A stretch of 64,000 bases of DNA from Brachionus plicatilis (lineage: Eukaryota > Rotifera > Eurotatoria > Ploima > Brachionidae): assembly GCA_010279815.1 (NCBI GenBank), contig QEOQ01000508.1:1821129-1885128 (forward strand). Direction: 5' to 3'. Below the pieces are notes generated by a model, which was not told the DNA's origin, did not search any database, and worked only from the letters and a program-made list of their open reading frames with translations. Both the position numbers and the translations under genes were made by a program. This document shows, piece by piece, positions 36,001-46,000 of this stretch (positions are counted from its first letter, which is position 1; the number at the start of each line of letters is the position of its first letter).

Positions 36001-38408
36001 GTCATTTTGAACAATTTGCCACCAGTCGAAATCACTGATCCATTGGTCAAATTGTGCTGCATTCAGCTCGAAGGACTCCAAAAAGTGCTGAATGGCCAAG
36101 GCCAACAAGGGTCCAAAGGACTGCCTCTTTACTGGCTGGATCGGTTGACTGCCATTTTTAGGACAATAAAAATTTCCAATCCTGTTGGCAATCTGCATCC
36201 TTGCCAGTCTGCCATTGAGCAAATATGGCCAGTTTTGTCCGAATGTTTGAAAAAATATCAAGTGGACTCGAAGGTGACCGAGTCGTGTTGTCGGACCCTT
36301 AGGTTTCTGCTCAGATCATCTGAAAAATACTCTCAAAATATTCTTGGCAATTTTGTCACTGACATAGTGACTTTGTATCGGCTGAATCACTTTTCATGTT
36401 TTCTCTATCTGGGAAGTATTCTCGTGGACATCTATGGCACTGAGAACAATTTCAAGTCTGGCCTGGTCGAAATGATGCAGGTGTTTACCAAAGAGGCGTT
36501 TGATTACATCATTGAAAATTGTACAAATGTCGAAAATCTGGATGAATTACGCAAACATCCGGACACCATTGACGACTTTTTTCGTTTGTGTCTGCGTTTT
36601 ATGCAACGTTGTCCTCTGGAATTTATAAAGAGCTCTATATTTACTCCAGTCATTACCCTAGCTGTGACATCACTGAATCTAGATCACCGAGACGCCAATC
36701 TATCGGTCACAAAATTTCTCTCAGAATTCATATCTTTGTCACATAAGCCTCAAATAAAAGGCCTAGATGAGGCCAATTTGAATCTAGTTAATCGATTTAT
36801 AGCCGAGATCGGATTCAAAATGATAGAGAATTCAATTCATTCTACAATTAACATGACTACCAGAGATACCAAGGACGGAATAGCCGATGTGTTGAGTGAG
36901 CTAATATCGGCTAATAGAAGAGTATTTATAAAACTTTTTTATTTAGTTATTTTAAACATTTTGAAAATTTTTCAATTTTATTCATAGCTTGTTGAAAATG
37001 ATTTAATGACGGTGCTGAAAAATCTTAGAAAAACTAATCATCAGGGATCAGAAATTGTGACCGAACTACAATTAATGGACATACATAGAATGATAATGAT
37101 GTAATTGTTTTAATTTATTTAAAAAGTGGCACTTTAGTGGCTTGGTGAACTGAACATTTTTGTGATAGTCCTTTTTTTTTATTTATTTTAACCTCAAAAT
37201 TAGATTCTTTTCACATGTAGAATATTTTGGACTGTCAACATTTTAATTTTAAAATCATGACAAATAATTAATCAAAGCATTTTCTAATTAATTTATTATT
37301 GATTACAAATTTTATTGCTAATTATTCATTTAGAACTAGTGAAATTCTTAAAATTTTTTTTCATTGTTTTTCACTAGCTAAATTAAGTTTTTAAAATTAA
37401 TTTTACGAGCACAAAAATTCATCTTTGCCAGTTACTCATATAATATTATTTTAAAATTTAAATTTAAAAAAATTGATTGTAAAAAAATATTTTTAATTTA
37501 TTTATATTTAGACTGGTTACCAACTCAATGCCTTTTAACCATTTTTTTTCTGAGTTCTAGTCTTATCTTACCAATAAAATGGGCTAATCTCTCATTGCAA
37601 TTTCTATTTTTCAACTTTTTCTTTAATTTTTATCTCTTTTTCAAATAAGACTATTTTTGAAAATGCAATTTTTTAAAATAAAAAGCTTTTATATATTTTT
37701 ATTTTATAAAAAAAATTTGAAAATATTTTAATGTTTTTATCTTAATAACAACCTTTTTTCTAGAATTATCCTCTTTTTCTTTTACTTTCGATATTTCTAA
37801 TACTTTGATGTCTAAGGGGAAATAATTCTCTTTTGAAATTTGGCGAAATTGGTATTGTGAAATTCAAATACAAATTGAACAAAAATTTTTTCTTTTTTGA
37901 TTAATTAAAATTAAAGCTAATAAAAATAATTTAAAAAAATAATGCAACATAATGCAACATACTTTGTTGCACCTTTATCACTCAAAATTAAATCTTTTTT
38001 TTTTTTTATAAATCAAATAAATAATCAATTCTAATCTTATTGATAATTTATTTTTTATCTTATTTTAAAATGAGAAAAATTATTTTAGGCTAAAAAGGTG
38101 CAACAAGGTATATCGCACTATGTTGCAGTATTTTTGTAAGTTTTTTTATTAACTTTAATTTGAATTCATCAAAAAACGAGGAATTTTTGTTCAATTTGTA
38201 TATGAACTTCACTAAACCGTGAAATTTTTCTTTATTAATTTAGTCAAGAGCGTGTTTTGTTTTAAAAAAACAAAAAAATTACTTATATTTATTCTTTTAT
38301 TTTTTATTTACGAGATTTAAAAATAAAAAATAAATATTTTTTTTCAGGTCTGATGGTTCAACTGAAATCGAAAATGCACTGGCTCAATTAGAACAATTAT
38401 ATCAGTAA
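30031..38408 (+). CDS. TNPO3: Transportin-3 (importin-beta family SR-protein importer)
   Basis: Nuclear import receptor for phosphorylated SR splicing factors, a karyopherin-beta of HEAT repeats. Four exons join in phase: 30031-30825, 35074-36921, 36988-37100 and 38348-38408, giving 938 residues (the human protein has 923). Recognisable TNPO3 blocks are FAAQTIRNKIQNSFHELSVE near residue 55, LPEEISNKRLKLGQNRR near 150, a central EDYEVFQKSFVFWF block, HPCQSAIEQIWPVLSECL, NHFSCFLYLGSILVDIYG and LDHRDANLSVTKFLSEFI. The exons are distinctly less AT-rich than the introns. The 4.2-kb first intron and 1.2-kb third intron carry hairpin elements and a GATCA repeat cluster. An AG following TATGTCTTT lies at 30005-30006, 25 nt before the ATG, and may be a 5'-UTR or spliced-leader acceptor. 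The gene is single-copy in most animals. Confidence 0.95.
31113..31358. mobile_element. MITE-like inverted repeat in TNPO3 intron 1
   Basis: The left arm begins ACCGTAAATATTTGC, followed by TTTTTAACGTCGCACTAAAA and TTTGGTTTTGATGCCT. The reverse complement of the right arm (about 31275-31358) reads TCCGTAATTTTATTTG, TTTTTTAACGTCGCACTAAA and TTTGGTTTTGGTGCCT. Arms are about 80 bp and the element about 246 bp. No clear target duplication was identified. Confidence 0.75.
34832..35018. repeat. GATCA-rich repeat cluster in TNPO3 intron 1
   Basis: The 20-mer TGATCACATTCTGGACATGA occurs at 34931-34950 and again at 34981-35000, exactly 50 bp apart. A partial third unit (TGATCACATT) sits between them near 34957, and further GATCAC/GATCA words start at 34832. 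It is a degenerate minisatellite or composite palindrome just before exon 2. Similar GATCA words cluster at 40331-40445. Confidence 0.6.
37857..38212. mobile_element. Foldback element, about 123-bp arms, TNPO3 intron 3
   Basis: The left arm reads GTGAAATTC, then TACAAATTGAACAAAAATT, then TTTTTTGATTAATTAAAATT, and ends in a block with AATGCAACAT and TTGTTGCACCTTT. The right arm, reverse-complemented, gives the same blocks with a few differences and the same order. A loop of about 100 nt separates them. Related single-arm sequences occur at 905-1020 and 8425-8545, so it is a dispersed family. No transposase was seen. Confidence 0.8.
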
Positions 38409-39110
38409 ACAGTTGAAAAAACAATCGAATTTTCTCCAAGTTGTTTTGTTGTATAATACTGAACGATTATAACTAGGGATGACTGTAGTTGATATTTTTC
38501 TGAATTTTTTCATTCAAAAACTTAGATTAAAGCATAGTAATTTATTTTTCGATCGGTATTTTTTTATCAAAGAATGACTTTGTATTTAATTTTACAGAAA
38601 GAAACATATTTAAAAATATATATATTTTTTTCAATTTTATTTGAATAAAAAAAATTAAAATATAATTTTTGAGAAGAAATTGATTTTTGTTTTTTTTATG
38701 TAAAATCTAATAAAAACAATTTATTTTTTGAATTTTCTAATTGAATAAGGTAATTTAAATTAATTTAATTGTAATAAGAATTAAATATTAATATTCTAAA
38801 AAATTATCTTGATTTATTTAAATATTTTTTATTTGCTAATAATTCGTCTTTAAAATATGTTTGGGAAGAGTGTCATAATTAAACTTTAAAATTAAAATTA
38901 AAAATTTTAATTAGAATTACTATTCAAAAAAAATCAGTTAAAAAATCTGAAATGTTGACATATAGGCAATAATTTTAGAATTTATATCAGCGTTTTACCT
39001 TGATAAAGAAAATAAAATTTTGACTAACAAAGAAACAAGTTAATTTCTCACATGCTAGATAAGATTGAATAAGTATATATATCTAGGGTGGATTTTTAAA
39101 AATTAAATTG
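38409..39110. other. TNPO3 to hydrolase intergenic spacer
   Basis: About 700 bp of AT-rich DNA. Nothing was recognised apart from the TATA box just beyond it. Confidence 0.5.
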
Positions 39111-39112
39111 TC

Positions 39113-39120
39113 TATAAAAA
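39113..39120 (+). promoter_or_regulatory. TATA box of chlorophyllase-like gene
   Basis: TATAAAAA lies 31 nt upstream of the ATG at 39151, which would put transcription start at about 39143-39146. An acceptor-like TTTATAG (AG at 39144-39145) lies at the same place. Confidence 0.45.
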
Positions 39121-39150
39121 GCATTATTTAAAGGTTTATTTATAGCTAAA

Positions 39151-40170
39151 ATGTTGATATTTCTATTGGCATTATTGCTTTCTGCATGCAATGGTTCTCA
39201 TTTGAACCGTTCTGATGATGAAGTCGTTTCATGGAAATTCGGTTCTCCAGTTCGTCCTCGTAATTCTTCTGTGGAATTTGAATTAAAATTCTTTGCTCCA
39301 ACAAAACCTGGAAATTATCTCACAGCAGTATTTCTTACCGGTTTGGACGGAATGGCTTCTGGCTCTTTTTATGTAGATTTTTCTACTAAATTAGTTAAAG
39401 AAAATTCAATTATTTTGATTATATTTGATACAATTAGACCGCCAAAATTTCCTGAAAAAGAGGAAAAGATTTTCGCAAAAAGTATTGAATGGACCTTGAA
39501 AAATCTCCAACAATTGTTTGACTCTAAAAATACCCCAGCCATAATTAAAAATAGAGTTTTCCCAATTGTTGAAGATGTTTGTTTGATGGGTCATTCGGCT
39601 TCTGGTCATACCGTTGTTTCATATCTAAATGAGACCTGTGGACTGATAAAAAGTCTTGTTCTGTTTGATCCCGTAGATGGATATGATCCTTTTGGTTTTA
39701 TAAAACAATTTATAACTCATCCACCAGCTCAATTGCCTTTTGTCATTCCTACTTTAATATTACGAACTGAATTGGACCCGATTCCGAAATCAGGAATTAT
39801 TCCTGCCTGTGCACCAGATGCTTTGTCAAATAAGAGATTTTATGACTCATTACCTGGACCAAAATGGATGCTCAATTTCACACATTATGGTCATGGTGAT
39901 TTTCTAGATGATTTTGCTGTTAAATATGTTGTATCAACTATTTGCAAAACATGTGAGACAGACTGTGATTTCGACATGTATAGGACAAATATTGTAAGAG
40001 CCGTTAGCTTATTTTACCAAGGAATAACAAAGAGAAATAAAGAATTTATAAAAGGACTGGAAAATCCAAACAATTCTGGATTTTTCGATAAAAAAATTAA
40101 CATTCTATCCACATACAAATATAATGGTTATGATGTTTTAAAAACAGGTCCTTTTTGTTTCCATTCTTAA
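39151..40170 (+). CDS. Secreted chlorophyllase-like alpha/beta hydrolase
   Basis: A 339-residue, single-exon protein with an N-terminal signal peptide (MLIFLLALLLSACNG). Chlorophyllases hydrolyse the phytol ester of chlorophyll. Seen here: a nucleophile elbow GHSASGH (Ser149), where plant enzymes usually have GHSRGG; the family-typical DPVDG at 173-177; an acidic ELDP at 207-210; and GHGDFLDD at 247-254 supplying the likely catalytic His. There are many cysteines (CKTCETDC) as in secreted proteins. The order and spacing fit a Ser-Asp-His hydrolase of the chlorophyllase family. For a plankton-feeding animal a digestive role on algal pigment is plausible, but that is inference; another ester substrate is possible. 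AATAAA lies at 40279-40284. Confidence 0.8.
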   Translation: MLIFLLALLLSACNGSHLNRSDDEVVSWKFGSPVRPRNSSVEFELKFFAPTKPGNYLTAVFLTGLDGMASGSFYVDFSTKLVKENSIILIIFDTIRPPKFPEKEEKIFAKSIEWTLKNLQQLFDSKNTPAIIKNRVFPIVEDVCLMGHSASGHTVVSYLNETCGLIKSLVLFDPVDGYDPFGFIKQFITHPPAQLPFVIPTLILRTELDPIPKSGIIPACAPDALSNKRFYDSLPGPKWMLNFTHYGHGDFLDDFAVKYVVSTICKTCETDCDFDMYRTNIVRAVSLFYQGITKRNKEFIKGLENPNNSGFFDKKINILSTYKYNGYDVLKTGPFCFHS

Positions 40171-40330
40171 TATTTTCTTGGTTAAATTTCTTTCGTTTTT
40201 ATTTTTTTTACAAGTTAAACAATCTGTTTATGGATCAGAATGTATTTTGTGAGTTTTTTTTTATTCAAGTTAAAATCAAATAAATATTATTATTTTAAAT
40301 AAAAATTTGAATGTAACTAGATAGTTTTTG

Positions 40331-40445
40331 TGATCAATTTAAAATTTATATGATCAGAAAAAAAAATTGATGATCATTAGTTTAGTTAAGTGATCAATAT
40401 TGATCACATAACCTTGAAGACCCAAACTATTTTGCGAAGATGATC
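40331..40445. repeat. GATCA-rich cluster downstream of hydrolase
   Basis: TGATCA words recur at short intervals, including the palindrome GTGATCAATATTGATCAC near 40390-40407. It resembles the cluster at 34832-35018 in word content but not as an exact copy. Confidence 0.45.
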
Positions 40446-40449
40446 TTTT

Positions 40450-42960
40450 TCTTGTAAATAATATTTAAAAAAGAAGATTTGCTCACATATACTGGCATTA
40501 AAAATGAAAATAGAAAAGTTTGTTTCTGAATCTAAATTGGAACGTACGTCGCATGCAAGTAAAGTCTTAAATAAGTAAAAAAATTTCTATTTTTGCTATA
40601 AATTTATGATCAATTCTTAGAATTCGATTCATTTTTTAAATTTTAAATTTATTTTTAAAACAGAATTAACATTATTTATATATTTTTATTGGAAAAGAAG
40701 ATTTGTTAAAGAATTGAGTCATCAAGTACAATGTAAGCGATTGAGGTACAGAACAATTTACAAAACTATGAAAAAAACTTAAATGTACTAAATTTGTGTA
40801 AACATTTTTTTATTAAGTTTACGTTTAGCTTGAAATTAATTTTTAAGCAATTTTTATTGATTTTTAAAAATGTCCTTATAAAAAAAAAGGAAAATAAGAT
40901 TATGTATCAAATTTGATACTTTTTTGATTGAAAAAATTGTACAACTCTAATGTATAATTGAATACTATAACAATTGGTATTTTGGTGTCACTATTTAATA
41001 AAATATCTTTAATAAAAAAAAATTCTTTTAAAAAATTAATCGATTTAATTTGAGAAAATTTCAGCGTTTTGCCTCTTTTTTAACAATTATTCAGTCTAAT
41101 TTTTTCAAATATAGAAATTAGATCCAAATTATTCTCTTTTTCATTTTTACTTAAATTCATTTGATTAGAAAAATAGTGCACAAAAAAAAGCAGTTGTACA
41201 TATAAGTTTGTACATTTATGTTTGTAACACTCGCTTTTTAAAACAAAATATTCCAAAAGAAGAAATGGGTTTTTTTCTATTTTCTCATCTTTTTTCAAAA
41301 TGAGAAAATGAGTCTTAAGGATTTTAAAAAGTTATTTTAAACTCATGATTCTCGTTTAAAAAACTAGATTCAATCCTATTTGGTATTGAAAATTATTATA
41401 TTAAATTTAAAAAAATAAAATTAAATTAAAAACACTTTGTCCCGACAATGAAAAATCTCACACACAAAACAAAAATCTTCTCGTTACAAAATTTCTAGAA
41501 AATTAAAATTAATGTTACCACACAAAATTTTTGTGCTAAATACATAAAATAATAAAATTGAAAATTGTTTTTTTAATTTTATTAAATGAATTGATGCATA
41601 TTCAAAATGTTGTTTATTCGAAATTTTTTTAAATAGTAAAATATTATTCATTAAATGCATAAAAATAATTTTAAGAAATAAAAAAAAAACACAATTACTC
41701 AAAATAGATAAAAAAAGACATCGAATAACAGGCGCAAAAAAAATAATAAAGAAAACTAAACTGTGCTTAACAGTTCAAAAATATAGTAGAACCGACTTTG
41801 TAACAACTTCAAAGAATATGGATCAAATTTAATACATTCTTAAAACATTTAATTGATTCGAAATTAATAAAAATAATGTTTAGATAAAAAACTAAAAAAT
41901 TAAAAAATTAATTCTTCTGACTAAAAAAAAAAAATTAAAAACACAATTTTTCAATTTTATTTTTTTATGTGTTTAGTAAAAAAATTTTTGCGGAAATATT
42001 AATTTTAATTCATTAGAAAATTTTGTGCTGAGAAAATTTTTGTTTTGTGCGTCAGATTTTTCATTGTAGAGAGTAAGGGCACTCAATAAAATTATTATTT
42101 TTATATTTTTTAATTACAGCTGAAGCTTTTACTAATGTGGTTAGTTTTTTAATAAGTTTTTTATCAAAACTTTTTTTTTGAATGAGTCAAGTCAAGTTGA
42201 AAAAATTCATGTTAAAATTAAGTTAGTATTTTCAAAAGTTAATTTTATATTTCATTATTTTTTTTTAATTATTTTTTAGCCTGAAATATGTAATTTTTAA
42301 TAATACTGATCCTCACACGTATCTTACGTGAATTTCTTTTTATTAATTATCAGATAATTTGCGTGAAAATAAACGTCTCCTCAAAATTAACATTCGATTT
42401 TATTAAAAAAAAAATCAATTTATTTTTCGAATTTTTTTTCTCATCTTTTTTATTTAACTGGATAGTTAAACGAATCAGTGTTTGTTACACCTTTTAAAAT
42501 TTATAGAAAAATAGAACAAATAATCAAAAATTTTAAATTTTAAATTTTAAATTTTAAAATTTGTATTGGAAAATTTATAAAAAAACTAAGAATGTTTTAT
42601 GATATTGCGTTGTATTACATGTTTGCACTTCTAAGTTCTAATTATACTAGAAAGATTCTTATAAAAAATAAATTTCGAAATGAACTTATTTTGACAAAAT
42701 AAATAACTTTTTTTAAATTTTATTTGGATTAATTATATAATTAGTGAAACTTTAATTTATTTGTTGCCAATAGTTAGAAAATTTAACCTGATCTTGAATC
42801 ACAAAAAAACGTATTTTTTTTGGAATTCATTTGAATCTTATAGTTTTGGTTCATATTATAAAACTGAATTGAAAGACTTTCATAAATTATAAAAAAAAAT
42901 TAAAAAATATACTTTTAAGTCGCCAGGGAAACAATTAAATGCAAATTTAAAAGTAATAAT
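40450..42960. other. Long AT-rich intergenic region
   Basis: About 2.5 kb without a supported gene. Open frames on the minus strand at 41080-41298 and 41484-41702 are low-complexity. A simple AAATTTTA-type repeat lies near 42525-42560. Confidence 0.5.
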
Positions 42961-43017
42961 TAATATGACTCGTAAAAAAGTTAAGCGAAAATCGGTAATT
43001 GAATTAATAAATTTGTG

Positions 43018-46000
43018 ATGAATAAGCATAAAATCAAAATTACTGATCTTTCAAAAAATTTCTTCTATCCAAATGGATTACTGGATTGGACAGCACTGCT
43101 GGAATATATGGAAGCTGAGAATGTTAGAATTGTAGATTTTTCAGGCTTCGATAGAGCTACAGACTTACTTTTTTGGCTTTTGAAATATAATCTCCCAGTA
43201 AGCAAAAGTTTTAAGCTAGATGTAGATAAGTTTTTACTAAATGGATGCTCTTACATTTCAATATGGACTATTCATTATTTGTATAAAAATTTTGGTTTGA
43301 GCTTGTTTAATGACCATACAACCAAAGTAAATTTATTAAAGAAAAAATCCAAATCAGATTTTATTTTTCCAGCTTGATGAGAAAATAATGTGTTGCCCGA
43401 GAATTACTGAATCCTTAATAGTCTCACTCAATTATAACTTCAAAAATGTTCTTAAAGATAGTAAAAAGATTTTTTTTTAAATTTAAATAAGTTAACTAAA
43501 GTAACTCAAGGGTTAAAGACAAGAAATTTTGTTTTAGCTTGGGTTAATTACAAGAGTTTTATAATTTAATGAAAAATTTAAATTTTTTTTTTCCTAGGTA
43601 GTGTTTACAGCCAAGCCAAATGTATAATAATTAACTCAGACACCTTTAATCCAAAAATTGTCGAAGCAATTTCTCAATACGAACAAGATAACGAAGCAAA
43701 TATTAGCTACTTCACACCAGTTCAAATAAAAGATGACAAAAACCAGATTTTAAATATTTACCAATGTTCTCAAGTATTAAAAATTCTTAATCATTAAAAT
43801 TTCATTTTATCATTTCAAAAATCATTTTCCAGGCTTTTTTAATTTAAAAAATTTTATCATTTGATCAAATTTTTTCCTAGTTTTTTTTAAAGTTAAATAG
43901 TTAATTGATCAGTCGGTCAGGTAATTTTAAAATTTTCATTTTTAGTTATAATTGGCACTACCACGTTTCACCGAAAACTTTTTATCGAAATAAGATTTTA
44001 TTTTTTTTCGAAATCATACACCGAATATTTTTCACAGAAAAATTTTATTTTCATTTAAATGTTGAATTTTGAATAATGATTTTGAGACTCAAAAATACAG
44101 ATTTTAGAGAAGTACCTAAGAGCTCCTTTAGATTATTAATAAAAACCAGAGTTGTTTAAAAGTCCCAAAAAAAAGTCTAAGTCACCAAAAAAAAAGTCCN
44201 NNNNNNNNNNNNNNNNNNNNNNNNNNNNNNNNNNNNNNNNNNNNNNNNNNNNNNNNNNNNNNNNNNNNNNNNNNNNNNNNNNNNNNNNNNNNNNNNNNNN
44301 NNNNNNNNNNNNNNNNNNNNNNNNNNNNNNNNNNNNNNNNNNNNNNNNNNNNNNNNNNNNNNNNNNNNNNNNNNNNNNNNNNNNNNNNNNNNNNNNNNNN
44401 NNNNNNNNNNNNNNNNNNNNNNNNNNNNNNNNNNNNNNNNNNNNNNNNNNNNNNNNNNNNNNNNNNNNNNNNNNNNNNNNNNNNNNNNNNNNNNNNNNNN
44501 NNNNNNNNNNNNNNNNNNNNNNNNNNNNNNNNNNNNNNNNNNNNNNNNNNNNNNNNNNNNNNNNNNNNNNNNNNNNNNNNNNNNNNNNNNNNNNNNNNNN
44601 NNNNNNNNNNNNNNNNNNNNNNNNNNNNNNNNNNNNNNNNNNNNNNNNNNNNNNNNNNNNNNNNNNNNNNNNNNNNNNNNNNNNNNNNNNNNNNNNNNNN
44701 NNNNNNNNNNNNNNNNNNNNNNNNNNNNNNNNNNNNNNNNNNNNNNNNNNNNNNNNNNNNNNNNNNNNNNNNNNNNNNNNNNNNNNNNNNNNNNNNNNNN
44801 NNNNNNNNNNNNNNNNNNNNNNNNNNNNNNNNNNNNNNNNNNNNNNNNNNNNNNNNNNNNNNNNNNNNNNNNNNNNNNNNNNNNNNNNNNNNNNNNNNNN
44901 NNNNNNNNNNNNNNNNNNNNNNNNNNNNNNNNNNNNNNNNNNNNNNNNNNNNNNNNNNNNNNNNNNNNNNNNNNNNNNNNNNNNNNNNNNNNNNNNNNNN
45001 NNNNNNNNNNNNNNNNNNNNNNNNNNNNNNNNNNNNNNNNNNNNNNNNNNNNNNNNNNNNNNNNNNAAATATCTATTAAAAATTCTTGTTTTATTCATAG
45101 AGAGAGACAGGGCTTGGGATACAGGGGGATACAATAGCTTATTTTACTATTTTAATTTCTTTATTTTATTTGATTTTTGTCTTTTTTTTCTGATTTTCTT
45201 TAATAATAAAGATTAATATTAAATGATTCATTTCTGAAAATTTTTTGTACAGATATTTATTTCCTTTTAGAATTGCTACCTTTTATTTCTGTTTTGAATT
45301 ATTCAGCATTAAGATCTTTTATTATGTTTTTATACTTTTTTTAAATATTTATTACACTACATTCATAAAGGCTTTGAGTATTTTAACCTTTAGGCTGAAG
45401 ATTTTTTTTTTCTTACTGAGTTAATTTTAAGAAAACTTTATTAGCAAGCATCTAAAATTTAAAAGGCTATTTGATTTTATGCCTTACCATTCCCCATATT
45501 TTTATTTGATGTAAAATTATAGAAGTAAGCTATTCACTTAGAATAAATATCTTTGATGATCATTACAAATGAATCATAAAAAAACAAACATTGGATACTA
45601 AATAAAAATGTTTTAAATTCCTTACAAAAAAAGGGTTCTGTATAATATAAAAGATAATTAAAATAGATAAATTGATTAAGTATTTTTTATACCGACTTTT
45701 TTCTGTTCAATATAAAAAATTTTAACTAGCGATAATTAAATTATTTTCAATATATAACACAATTAGTCTAAATTTATTTTTGAGAGAAAATTTTCAATTT
45801 AAAATAATAATTTTAATTAATTTTTATTTAATTTTTTTAAACTAATCAATTAATTATAATTTTGTTATATTAAAATTGATTTCAGTGAGAAAATTTTCGA
45901 TTAAGTCTCAGTCCCTTATTATTAAATGGTTTAATGAATTCTTTATTTTTTCTCCTAGTCATTTTGCGGTATTTTTTTGACCGAACGAAACTTTGTGGTT

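Noticed and set aside
35809..36261. 150-codon minus-strand frame
   Set aside because: Antisense to the well-supported second exon of TNPO3.
41080..41702. Two minus-strand frames of about 72 codons
   Set aside because: Low-complexity, no start context, splice sites or motifs.
42965..43026. Possible tiny first ROCO exon starting MTRKKVKRKS at 42965
   Set aside because: It would require a 32-nt intron, shorter than any other in the window; the ATG at 43018 is preferred.
44136..45216. Long frames running through the N gap
   Set aside because: Artefact of unknown bases; no real coding evidence.
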